Shown in pieces: positions 8,657-16,249 of a stretch of DNA of 64,000 bases. Under the pieces are notes generated by a model, which was not told the origin of the DNA, did not search any database, and saw only the letters and a program-made list of their open reading frames with translations. The translations under genes were made by a program, and so were the position numbers. Origin of the DNA: JAHEGP01 sp963751595 (GTDB lineage: Bacteria; Pseudomonadota; Gammaproteobacteria; Pseudomonadales; JAHEGP01); assembly GCA_963751595.1 (NCBI GenBank), contig CAVVVC010000012.1:260192-324191 (forward strand), in the 5' to 3' direction. Position 1 is the first letter of the stretch, and every line of letters starts with the position of its first letter.

Positions 8657-9259
8657 ATGGATTTCTCCAGGCAATCAAGCCAGACCGCTGAACCGACTAT
8701 TGCTGAACCGACTATTGTTGACGGGTGGTTGGGTGGTGCCCGTCGAATCCTGAGTCCCAATTACAATCCACGCCCCGCCACTGGCATCGACCTGCTGGTC
8801 ATCCACAATATCAGTTTACCACCGGGCGAGTTCGGCGGTACTTACGTTGACGACTTTTTCAGCAATTGTCTCGATCCATCCGGTCACAGCTATTTTACCG
8901 AGATCTGTCACCTGCAGGTCTCCGCGCATCTGTTGATAGACCGGGCGGGTGAGGTAACCCAGTACGTTAGTTTCAATGATCGCGCCTGGCATGCTGGTCA
9001 GTCCAGTTTTTGCGGTCGTCAGAACTGCAATGATTTCAGTATTGGAATCGAGCTGGAAGGTTGTGATGAGAAACCGTTTTCAGACAGGCAATACAGCAGC
9101 CTGATCGAGGTCACCCGGGTTATCAGAGCCGCTTTCCCGGCGATTACCCCGGAGCGCATTGTCGGGCACAGTGATATCGCGCCGGGCAGAAAGACCGATC
9201 CCGGGCCATGTTTTGAATGGGACCGATATAGGCGGGCCATCGCGGTCGGGGCTTCCTGA
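8657..9259 (+). CDS. ampD: 1,6-anhydro-N-acetylmuramyl-L-alanine amidase AmpD
   Basis: Cytosolic zinc amidase that cuts the stem peptide from anhydro-muropeptides during cell-wall recycling. The 200-residue protein carries the expected zinc ligands at the right spacing: His50 in LLVIHNISLPPGEFGG, His171 in IVGHSDIAPGRKTDPGP and Asp181. Other AmpD landmarks are VSAHLLIDRAGEVTQYV and RAWHAGQSSF. Residues 11-20 are AEPTIAEPTI, the product of a 15-bp tandem duplication at 8687-8716. ampE starts one base after the stop, so the two form an operon. AmpG, which imports the substrate, is encoded 10 kb away. No ampC or ampR is seen. Confidence 0.95.
   Translation: MDFSRQSSQTAEPTIAEPTIVDGWLGGARRILSPNYNPRPATGIDLLVIHNISLPPGEFGGTYVDDFFSNCLDPSGHSYFTEICHLQVSAHLLIDRAGEVTQYVSFNDRAWHAGQSSFCGRQNCNDFSIGIELEGCDEKPFSDRQYSSLIEVTRVIRAAFPAITPERIVGHSDIAPGRKTDPGPCFEWDRYRRAIAVGAS
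8687..8716 (+). repeat. 15-bp tandem duplication inside ampD
   Basis: GCTGAACCGACTATT occurs twice in tandem (8687-8701, 8702-8716) and adds one AEPTI unit to the non-catalytic AmpD N-terminus. The copies are identical, which points to a recent slippage event. Confidence 0.85.
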
Positions 9260-9260
9260 T

Positions 9261-10154
9261 ATGTATTTTCTCGCCATCCTGATCGCCTACGGACTTGAGC
9301 GCCGACGCGGCTTTTTTCCCGGAGTGCAGCGGGATCAATGGTTTTTTGGTTTTCGTGATTTTTGTATAACCGTGATGACCCGCTTGCATCTTTCTCCCAC
9401 CTGGCAGGCGGTGTTGATCATCGCAATGCCCTGCGCGGCGCTGGTGGTGCTTGAGCACCTGGTGGACGGCAAGCTATTCGGCTTGCCAACGCTATTGCTA
9501 TTGGTCACCACGCTGGTTTACAGCCTTGGTCGCGGTGATACAGAAGCGCAGGTCGCGCGCTATCTAACGCATTGCAAAAGTGGTGACTTGCAGGGTGCCT
9601 GGCATGTGGCCCAGGATCTTTCCCCCGATGGCAAGGCTATCCCTGCAGATGATGCAGGGCAATTACAGGCAGAGGCGGGAGAGGCATTGCTTCACCGCGA
9701 ATTTGAACGTTGGTTCTGTGTCGTTTTCTGGTTTGCGCTTGCGGGTGCCTGGGGAGCGCTGGCCTATCGTTTGGCGCGTCTCTACGCTGAGCAAAGCGAT
9801 CGGGTTGCCGGCCCTGATTCGCTGGAGTCGTTTGTCAAGGCCGTGGAGTGGCTGCCGGCTAGACTGCTTGCGCTCAGCTTTGCGCTGGTTGGCAATTTTT
9901 CTACTACCGTTGCCTGCTGGCGCGAGCTACTGGTAGCCAACGGCGTCAGCAGCGCCTGCCTGATGCATCGCTGTGCGCTGGCTGCGCTGATCGGCAACCA
10001 ACCACCTCGGAGCTGGGGTCTGTCAGCTGACGATTCGACGCATGCCGGCGGGTTCGAGGCCGGCACCGAGATCGAAAGTCTGCACCTGCTGATGCGGCGC
10101 ACAGCCATCGTCTGGTTGGTGCTCCTGGCGATCGGCATTCTATTGGTCGACTAA
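9261..10154 (+). CDS. ampE: Regulatory signalling modulator protein AmpE
   Basis: A 297-residue inner-membrane protein encoded directly after ampD. The start MYFLAILIAYGLERRR is typical of AmpE. Hydrophobic segments are visible at about residues 48-95, 145-165 and at the C-terminus (IVWLVLLAIGILLV), and the middle contains the family phrase LLHREFERWFCVVFWFALAGAWGALAYRL. AmpE has been proposed to act as a sensor or transporter in beta-lactamase induction, but its activity is uncertain. The ATG is one base after the ampD stop. The longer open frame from 9159 overlaps ampD and is not favoured. Confidence 0.9.
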   Translation: MYFLAILIAYGLERRRGFFPGVQRDQWFFGFRDFCITVMTRLHLSPTWQAVLIIAMPCAALVVLEHLVDGKLFGLPTLLLLVTTLVYSLGRGDTEAQVARYLTHCKSGDLQGAWHVAQDLSPDGKAIPADDAGQLQAEAGEALLHREFERWFCVVFWFALAGAWGALAYRLARLYAEQSDRVAGPDSLESFVKAVEWLPARLLALSFALVGNFSTTVACWRELLVANGVSSACLMHRCALAALIGNQPPRSWGLSADDSTHAGGFEAGTEIESLHLLMRRTAIVWLVLLAIGILLVD

Positions 10155-10173
10155 GCGGGTGGAGTCATCGGTT

Positions 10174-11076
10174 ATGCGCATCGGTATTGACCTGGGTGGC
10201 AGCAAGATTGAAGCGATTGCCCTCGCCAATGACGGTACCATCCCCTGGCGGCAGCGGGTGGCGACCCCCCGCGGCGAATACCGGGCGACCCTGGAAGCCA
10301 TCGCCGGCCTGGTTGCACAACTGGAGGCTGCTTTGGGTGAGCGCGGCAGGGTCGGTATTGGCACGCCAGGTAGCGTGTCGGCGCTAACCGGGCGGATGAA
10401 GAATTGCAATTCCACGGTATTGAACGGCCGTTTCCTCAAGGCCGATCTGGAGCAAGCGCTGGGCCGTGAGGTTCGCATTGCCAATGATGCCGATTGTTTC
10501 ACCTTGTCCGAGGCTCGTGATGGCGCGGGACGCGATGCCAGATCGGTTTTCGGTGTGATTCTGGGGACCGGGGTAGGCGGGGGGCTGGCGCTGTCGCAAT
10601 CGTTGGTTACCGGCGCCAACGGCATTTGCGGCGAGTGGGGCCACAACCCCATGCCAAACTGCGGGGGCAGTGGCTACAAGCCACGGTCGTGCTATTGCGG
10701 TCGCAGCGATTGCATTGAAACATGGCTCTGTGGCCCGGGATTTGAGCGCAGTTACGTCGAGCGCAGCGGTGAGCGACTGCAGTCATCGGCAATCGTGCAG
10801 CGTGCCGCTGCGGGAGAGCAGGCGGCCCTGGCTGTCTACCAATCCTATGTGGCGATGCTGGCCCGCGCCCTGGCGACGGTGATCAATATTGTCGACCCCA
10901 TTGTTATTGTGCTCGGCGGGGGAATGTCGAACATCCCAACCCTGGTCGATGATGTAAACCGGTGTTGGGGTCAGTACGTTTTCTCTGATCGGGTCGACAC
11001 CCGGCTGCTGGTGGCGCAGCATGGTGATTCAAGCGGAGTGCGGGGGGCAGCCTGGTTGTGGCCCAGCGAAGGCTGA
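10174..11076 (+). CDS. ROK family sugar kinase, fructokinase (Mak)-like
   Basis: A 300-residue ROK kinase. It has the N-terminal phosphate-binding loop MRIGIDLGGSKIEAIAL, NDADCFTLSEA with the catalytic Asp, GVILGTGVGGGL, the substrate-side GEWGHNPMP, and the ROK zinc site CYCGRSDCIETWLCG. The EWGHNPMP phrase and the zinc cluster resemble E. coli Mak (manno(fructo)kinase) more than NagK, so fructose is the likely substrate, but glucose or another hexose is possible. ATG 10174 is preferred to GTG 10159 because the GGAG near 10160 then serves as its ribosome-binding site. No sugar transporter is adjacent. Confidence 0.85.
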   Translation: MRIGIDLGGSKIEAIALANDGTIPWRQRVATPRGEYRATLEAIAGLVAQLEAALGERGRVGIGTPGSVSALTGRMKNCNSTVLNGRFLKADLEQALGREVRIANDADCFTLSEARDGAGRDARSVFGVILGTGVGGGLALSQSLVTGANGICGEWGHNPMPNCGGSGYKPRSCYCGRSDCIETWLCGPGFERSYVERSGERLQSSAIVQRAAAGEQAALAVYQSYVAMLARALATVINIVDPIVIVLGGGMSNIPTLVDDVNRCWGQYVFSDRVDTRLLVAQHGDSSGVRGAAWLWPSEG

Positions 11077-11161
11077 GGATCGCAGATCATCCAGAGAAGT
11101 TTGCCTGGTAGCGGTCCTGGCCTGATAGCCTTGTTTGGGGCGGGCGGGGTAATGCAGCGCC

Positions 11162-11731
11162 TCAGGAGCGCTCTGTGACCTGCCCGTCACTTTGCTTCCA
11201 TAAAACTTCCTGCCCGCCATCGCGTCTGACCAGGGAGCGCGCCATGACAAACAGCAGGTCCGAGAGGCGATTCAGGTAGCGGTTACCCGATTCGTTTACC
11301 TGCGAGTCCTGCATCAGCGTAACCATGTCCCGCTCTGCCCGGCGGCAGACGGCGCGGGCGAGGTGGCAGCAGGCACCGGCCTTGCTGCCACCCGGCAAGA
11401 TAAAGTTTTTCAGCGCTGGCAGATCGGCGTTGATCGCATCCAGTCGCTCCTCCAGCCATTCGATGCGGGCCGCCGTCAACATGGTGTAACCGGGGATGGA
11501 AAGCTCGCCGCCGAGGTCGAACAGGTCGTGCTGGATAGCGCTCAACGGTTCGTCGAAGGGATCATCGGCGGGTAGCTCGCAACGCAACATACCCAGCAGG
11601 CAGTTGAGTTCATCAACCGCACCGATGACAACCATGCGCTGAGCGCTTTTAGCAATTCGTGAACCGTCACCCAAACCGGTGGTTCCGTCGTCCCCGGTCC
11701 TGGTGTAAATCTTGCTGAGTCTGTTTCCCAT
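11162..11731 (-). CDS. Cob(I)yrinic acid a,c-diamide adenosyltransferase, PduO type
   Basis: Transfers adenosyl from ATP to reduced corrinoid, giving adenosylcobalamin. The 189-residue protein begins with the PduO-type ATP-binding motif KIYTRTGDDGTTGLGDGSR (about 7-25). It continues with VDELNCLLGML and FDLGGELS, and ends with the trimer-interface helix YLNRLSDLLFVMARSLVRR. The family is clear; the EutT and CobA types lack this start. It lies downstream of the btuB-like receptor on the same strand, separated by a 170-bp repeat element. Together they suggest salvage of external B12. Confidence 0.94.
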   Translation of the reverse strand: MGNRLSKIYTRTGDDGTTGLGDGSRIAKSAQRMVVIGAVDELNCLLGMLRCELPADDPFDEPLSAIQHDLFDLGGELSIPGYTMLTAARIEWLEERLDAINADLPALKNFILPGGSKAGACCHLARAVCRRAERDMVTLMQDSQVNESGNRYLNRLSDLLFVMARSLVRRDGGQEVLWKQSDGQVTERS

Positions 11732-11886
11732 GACTAATTACCTGTTTGGTAGCGCTGCCTGTGATGACGCAGCACGGCCGCGCCAAATGGTGGCGGTTGA
11801 TCCCATTGTAACCTGACCCCAGGGCGATGCCATGCTCCCTCGGGATTACCGGTGCGGCCTTGCCGCCGCGGCGGTAAAGCCCTCTA

Positions 11887-12057
11887 AAAATGGCACTGAC
11901 TTAAGCCGATTCGGGTGTCTACCTCGGCAGGACCGTCGCCGACTGGGATGTCGGCGCAGAGCCCCCAGGGACGGGTTTACGGCGTGTCCTGACGGGGTAG
12001 ATGCCCGGAGCGGCGCTTTGAAAATCCTATGCATTTCTCCTTAAGTGAGTGCCATTC
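11887..12057 (-). mobile_element. MITE-like 170-bp inverted-repeat element, copy A
   Basis: This segment has near-perfect 17-bp terminal inverted repeats (11889-11905 and 12040-12056, one mismatch, core AATGGCACT-N3-TTAAG). It matches copy B at 54206-54375 in reverse orientation with about six differences over 168 bp. On the minus strand it begins four bases after the TAG stop of the btuB-like gene. It contains a 7-bp-stem hairpin (CGCCGAC/GTCGGCG) and a ribosome-binding site plus ATG (AAGGAG, ATG at 12034) that opens a short basic frame. No transposase is encoded, so mobilisation would need help from elsewhere. No convincing target-site duplication was found for this copy. Confidence 0.75.
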
Positions 12058-12060
12058 CCC

Positions 12061-14031
12061 CTAAAGAGACCAATTGGCACGGACACCGAGATAGCCCGCA
12101 CGCCCCTGGCCGTTGAACCCGTAAATCTCCTGATACGCTTCGTCGAGCAGGTTCTCGCCGCGGGCATACACTTCGAGACCGTCGAGTAGACGGTATGCAA
12201 TCATTGTGCTCACCAGGGTGTAGGCATCCAGCGTCACTCGCTGGTTGAAGGTTGGCGGGCCGAAGAAGATATCCTCCTGCTCGCCGTTGTAATCGACATT
12301 GATATTCAACTTGCCGCGCTGATTGAAAAACAGGTAGTTGAGGTTGCCGCTGGCGATATGGCGGGGCCGGCGTATCTCCTGGTCTGCACTGCCATCGACT
12401 TCGGGCTCGTAGGCGTCAAGGTAGGTGTAGGCCAGGTAGAGGGAGAGGTTTTCACTAAAAGTGAAGCGGGCGGCTGTTTCGATACCATCCCGTTTACTGG
12501 TGCCGTCAAGGTTGACCGCGGTGTTGGCGCCTGTATCGCCCAGCGAGGGATCGAAATAAAAGCCGTTGATCTCGTCTTCGAGGCGTTCGTTGAAGTAGGT
12601 GAGATCCAGCCGCAGTAAATCATCGGGGGTTTTCAGGGTGGTGCCCAGCTCCCAGCTGCTGGACTTTTCCGGGCTCAGATTCGGGTTGCCGACGAAGGCA
12701 GGGCCGCCAACTTCGTAGTAACCGTAGCGTTCGACAAAGGTGGGGTTCTTGACACCGGTACCGTAGGACGCGCGAAGCTGCCAGCCCTGCGCCTGCAGCT
12801 GGTCGTAGAGAATGCCGGCTCGATAGGTATTGGCGTCTTCGAAATCTTCGTTGGCGTCGTGGCGGGCGCTGAGGGACAGGCGCCAGAGCTTGTTCCACGC
12901 GTGCAGGTATTCGCCGACGAGCGCCCGATTGGTCTGCGCCAGGTCGCGATTGGGGTCACCAAAGCTAATGTCGGTGGCAGACTGTTTGAACGTTTCCCGG
13001 GTCTGCTCGAGGACCGCGGTCAGACGGTTGTTATCGTCACCCCCCGGTAACCAGGTGGACTGCCAGTAGCTTCGTGTTTTGGTTCCTTCGGTGCCCGTGT
13101 CGAGCACGCCATCGCTGATATTGTCGCTGACGGACCTGTTGTAAGTGATGCCCAGTGTATTGACCCAGCTTCGATCAAAGGCGGCAAGGTTCGCGGTCAA
13201 GCCCGCGTAGTCGAAGCTGCCCTCGGTTTTTTTGTCGGCGTCCTCCGGCAGGCCGGTGATGAAGCTGGTGCCGTCGAAGTCCCGGTCTGCCTGCGTGTGG
13301 CGGTAACTGGCTTTGATATCGAGGTTTTCAGTAATGTCGTAGCCAGCGCCCAGGTTGAACGTCTTGTTGGTGTAACCGTCCTTTTCGTCACCCTCGGCGG
13401 CGATATTCTCGCCCTCGCTGTCGGCATAGTTGACGCTGATGCGGTAGTTGAAGCGGTCTCCCGCCCCGCCCAGGCTCAGACCCGCGGTGTAAGTGTCGTA
13501 GGACCCGCCCTCAAGATAGCCGTTGGCGACGAAGGGCTGGTCGGTCTGGGCCGTAGTGATACTGATTACACCGGCCACCGCGCCGCTACCCCAGAGTGAG
13601 CTTTGGGGGCCTCGCAGCACTTCGACCTGCTCGATATCATGGGCCAGCACGTTGGCAAAATTGAATTCGCTGGCGATGCCGACGTCATTCGCCTCCACCC
13701 CGTCGATCAGTACCAGCACATGGTTGGCTTCGGCGCCACGGATGCGAGCCTGAGTAAAGCTGCCGAACCCCCCCGCGCGGTTGATGGCAACCCCCGGTGA
13801 ACTGCGCAGGATTTCTGAAATCACCAACGGCTTGCGATTGTCGATCTCAGTCTCGCCAAACACCGATACCGAACCCGTGACGTCTTTGAGCGGCAGCGGA
13901 TTGCGGGATGCCGTTACCACCATGACCTCCGGCGTCTTTGCTGTTTCTTCGGCGAAGGCACCGCCGGTGGCTATCGTGCTACTGAGTGTAATGAAAAAGC
14001 AACAATGAAAGGGTGTACGGCGCGATGGCAT
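12061..14031 (-). CDS. btuB: TonB-dependent vitamin B12 receptor (BtuB-like)
   Basis: Outer-membrane receptor, 656 residues, probably for cobalamins. A signal peptide ends near AFAEE (about residues 20-28). A TonB box-like VMVVTASR follows, then the plug domain (GSVSVFGETEIDNRKP, AINRAGGFGSFTQARIRGAEANHVLVLIDG, IEQVEVLRGPQSSLWGSGAVAGVISITT) and a 22-strand-type barrel ending in the aromatic C-terminus NWSL. ATG 14031 is chosen because GGGAGAG precedes it and the signal peptide starts there; an open frame further upstream runs through the riboswitch. The B12 riboswitch leader and the downstream adenosyltransferase both support cobalamin as ligand. Confidence 0.92.
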   Translation of the reverse strand: MPSRRTPFHCCFFITLSSTIATGGAFAEETAKTPEVMVVTASRNPLPLKDVTGSVSVFGETEIDNRKPLVISEILRSSPGVAINRAGGFGSFTQARIRGAEANHVLVLIDGVEANDVGIASEFNFANVLAHDIEQVEVLRGPQSSLWGSGAVAGVISITTAQTDQPFVANGYLEGGSYDTYTAGLSLGGAGDRFNYRISVNYADSEGENIAAEGDEKDGYTNKTFNLGAGYDITENLDIKASYRHTQADRDFDGTSFITGLPEDADKKTEGSFDYAGLTANLAAFDRSWVNTLGITYNRSVSDNISDGVLDTGTEGTKTRSYWQSTWLPGGDDNNRLTAVLEQTRETFKQSATDISFGDPNRDLAQTNRALVGEYLHAWNKLWRLSLSARHDANEDFEDANTYRAGILYDQLQAQGWQLRASYGTGVKNPTFVERYGYYEVGGPAFVGNPNLSPEKSSSWELGTTLKTPDDLLRLDLTYFNERLEDEINGFYFDPSLGDTGANTAVNLDGTSKRDGIETAARFTFSENLSLYLAYTYLDAYEPEVDGSADQEIRRPRHIASGNLNYLFFNQRGKLNINVDYNGEQEDIFFGPPTFNQRVTLDAYTLVSTMIAYRLLDGLEVYARGENLLDEAYQEIYGFNGQGRAGYLGVRANWSL

Positions 14032-14045
14032 GGTGGCTCTCCCTG

Positions 14046-14064
14046 GATACTCCGCCCGAGTATC
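14046..14064 (-). promoter_or_regulatory. Inverted repeat beside the btuB ribosome-binding site
   Basis: GATACTC, loop CGCCC, GAGTATC (14046-14064) forms a 7-bp stem that ends a few bases before the GGGAGAG ribosome-binding site of the receptor gene. In cobalamin leaders the expression platform often blocks translation start, so this hairpin could belong to it. Its link to the aptamer is inferred. Confidence 0.35.
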
Positions 14065-14149
14065 GGCATGGTTTTGAGATCTGGGGGGGAGAGTGAGAGG
14101 CTTGATGTCGCGCCAACTCGACCGCCCGCCGCAGTCTTGTGGAACGCAT

Positions 14150-14328
14150 GGGTCGGTCTCCGGGCTTGTGAGTGACAGCGTACCTGTCGGGCCGTCGCCT
14201 TCCCATATCAGCGTTCTGATACAGTGGCTTTGAGACGTGCCTTGACTCACCTACCGTTGCGGGGGCAGCGTCGGAATTGCCTGGTGGCGCACCGACTTCC
14301 CTTGGCGCCTTGTTCCGCTCAGCGCATG
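14150..14328 (-). ncRNA. Cobalamin riboswitch
   Basis: Read on the minus strand, the leader shows the conserved cobalamin aptamer blocks in order: GGGAAGTCGGTG, then AATTCCGACGCTGCCCCCGC followed by AACGGTA, AAGCCACTG, the B12-box part ATATGGGAAGGCG, and AAGCCCGGAGACC at the 3' side. Spacing fits the class I element. It lies between the predicted promoter near 14390-14418 and the receptor start at 14031. Bound adenosylcobalamin is expected to switch off receptor synthesis, as for E. coli btuB. The ends are approximate. Confidence 0.93.
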
Positions 14329-14389
14329 GCTGGGGAGAAGGCACCGATGATCGCTTGCTGAAAAGCGATAACCTTATGCGAGGGCCGGG

Positions 14390-14418
14390 ATACTAGAGTA
14401 CCCGACCGGCTTTGGCAA
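14390..14418 (-). promoter_or_regulatory. Sigma-70-like promoter for the riboswitch-btuB transcript
   Basis: On the minus strand, TTGCCA (14418-14413) and TAGTAT (14395-14390) are separated by exactly 17 bases. The start of transcription would fall near 14383, about 55 bases before the riboswitch aptamer, giving a leader of about 350 nt. The position and spacing make it a plausible promoter. Confidence 0.55.
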
Positions 14419-14548
14419 GACTTACGTGATTTTCAGCGGTGCCAGAGGGATTCCGGGCCGGGCAATACCGGGGAATAGTGACCTGATAGGCGGATTGCAG
14501 GTGAGCCGTTTTCAGCGCCGTCGGTTCACGTCGAAGCCGGCCTCGGCC

Positions 14549-15520
14549 TCATCCCCTGCTACCGGCAGGGACAGGCTGGATGTTTTCCAGCCTGGCGATG
14601 AGTCGTCGATTTTCTGGCGTGGCGATACCGTGGCGATCGGCACAGCGTTGCAGGTAGCCATTGATGTAGTACCACTCAGTTCCCCGGCCCTGGCGCACGT
14701 CCTGCAGCATCGAGGAGATGTTTTCCCTGGTCAGGCGGCAAATACGGTGTACTTCGGCCGCGATCGAATCCGTGTCCAGGGGGATGCCCTCTGCGCCGGC
14801 GACGGACGCAATCTCGGCGCACAGCGGCGCAATCAGGGCTTTCGGCTCCGCCAGGCTGAGCAGTGCCCCGTTGTTGATATTAAACAGAGCGGTCAGCGGG
14901 TTGATCACCGCGTTGACCGCCAGCTTTTGCCACTGGGCCAGCCTGATGTCGGCGCAGGGCTCCAGCTTGAGCCCTGCAACTTTCAGTGACCCACATATCC
15001 CGCGGCTCGGTAGCAGGGTCGGGTCTTCGGGAAACAGCCCGATTCGGGTAATCCCGACCCCGGCCCGCTGCACGGTGAAGGGGGCAACGAGGTGGGCTCC
15101 GTCGGTGCTGACACCGCAGAAAAGCCGGAGTCCGGGCCTGGCTGCCAGTAACTCTTCGGCGACACCCATCCCGTTCTGCAACAGCAGCACGGTTGCGTTG
15201 GGTGCCAGCAGCTCGGCAACGTCAGCAAAAGCTGTGCGCGTCTGCTGGGCTTTGCAGCACAGTATCAGCTGTTGGATAGGCTGGGGAGGGCGCACTACTG
15301 CCAGTTGCGCGGGTGTTTGCGCCGTGCACGGCTGTAAATCAGGCTTGCCGTCAACCATCAACGCCACGCCGCCGGCGCGATCGAATTGCCCCAGGCGCTG
15401 TGGGTTGCGCAGCAACACGGTCAGGTCGAGGCCACTCGCTCGGCAGTGGTAAATCCACAGGCAACCCAGCGCGCCGGCGCCGATCAGGTGCCAGGGTTTT
15501 GACTGGCAATCAGCTTTCAT
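14549..15520 (-). CDS. panE: 2-dehydropantoate 2-reductase (ketopantoate reductase)
   Basis: NADPH-dependent reduction of ketopantoate to pantoate for coenzyme A synthesis. The 323-residue protein opens with WHLIGAGALGCLWIYHC, the Rossmann glycine motif. It has LILCCKAQQT with the substrate-contacting Lys, LLLQNGMGVAEEL, a KLAVNAVINPLTALFNINNG helix (the Lys-Asn pair of the family) and SSMLQDVRQGRGTEWYYINGYL near the C-terminus. Length and motifs match PanE-type enzymes. It is transcribed alone, towards the riboswitch region. Paralogues of this fold act on other substrates, so specificity is inferred. Confidence 0.9.
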   Translation of the reverse strand: MKADCQSKPWHLIGAGALGCLWIYHCRASGLDLTVLLRNPQRLGQFDRAGGVALMVDGKPDLQPCTAQTPAQLAVVRPPQPIQQLILCCKAQQTRTAFADVAELLAPNATVLLLQNGMGVAEELLAARPGLRLFCGVSTDGAHLVAPFTVQRAGVGITRIGLFPEDPTLLPSRGICGSLKVAGLKLEPCADIRLAQWQKLAVNAVINPLTALFNINNGALLSLAEPKALIAPLCAEIASVAGAEGIPLDTDSIAAEVHRICRLTRENISSMLQDVRQGRGTEWYYINGYLQRCADRHGIATPENRRLIARLENIQPVPAGSRG

Positions 15521-15606
15521 CTAACGTAGCCGTGTCAGCGGTCAATGGCATCCTGTAATGGCCCTGGCGAAACCGAATAAAGTCGGACAGCGAGCGAACG
15601 CCTATT

Positions 15607-16089
15607 ATGCCAAGTTTTGACGTGGTTTCCGAAGTCGACATCCACCAACTCACCAACGCGGTTGATCAGGCCGCCCGGGTGGTCAACAATCGCTTCGATT
15701 TCAAGGGGGTCGATGCCGGTTTCGAGCTCAGCGACCGGGTGATAGCGCTCCATGCCGAGGCGGATTTCCAATTGCAGCAGATGCTCGATATGCTCAGGGC
15801 CAGCCTGGTGAAATGCAAGATCGACCCTCTGGCGATGGAGGCCGGCGACAGCCAGCAGTCGGGTAAGCTGGTGAAGCAGTCGATCACCCTGCGACACGGG
15901 CTGGACAAGGAGCAGGCGAAAAAAATCGTCAGGCACGTGAAAGACAGCAAGCTCAAGGTGCAGGCCGTGGTTCAGGATGAGCAGGTCCGTATCAGCGGCA
16001 AGAAACGCGATGACCTGCAGCGCCTGATGGCGGGCCTGCGGGAACTGGAGTTGGGCCAACCCCTGCAATTCGTCAATTTTCGCGACTAG
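15607..16089 (+). CDS. YajQ family cyclic di-GMP-binding protein
   Basis: A 160-residue cytosolic protein of the YajQ family (UPF0234). The full set of family phrases is seen: MPSFDVVSEVDIHQLTNAVD, ARVVNNRFDFKGV, KQSITLRHGLDKEQAKKIV, KLKVQAVVQDEQVRISGKKRDDLQ and LGQPLQFVNFRD at the very end. Xanthomonas YajQ binds cyclic di-GMP and affects transcription through a partner regulator; whether this copy does the same is unknown. It is divergent from panE, 86 bp away, and is a single-gene unit. Confidence 0.94.
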   Translation: MPSFDVVSEVDIHQLTNAVDQAARVVNNRFDFKGVDAGFELSDRVIALHAEADFQLQQMLDMLRASLVKCKIDPLAMEAGDSQQSGKLVKQSITLRHGLDKEQAKKIVRHVKDSKLKVQAVVQDEQVRISGKKRDDLQRLMAGLRELELGQPLQFVNFRD

Positions 16090-16249
16090 TGACACCGGGA
16101 TTGCCCGCAGCTGCTTCCTCGGTCATTTCACTGGGGGCAAGCGGGGTGGGTCTCAGTGGGCCGGAACCGGATTCGGCGCGGAGTTTGCCTAAGACTTAGC
16201 GCGCCACGCCTGCGCGCTCCACAACAAGAATAATGAGGTTAGGTAGAGC

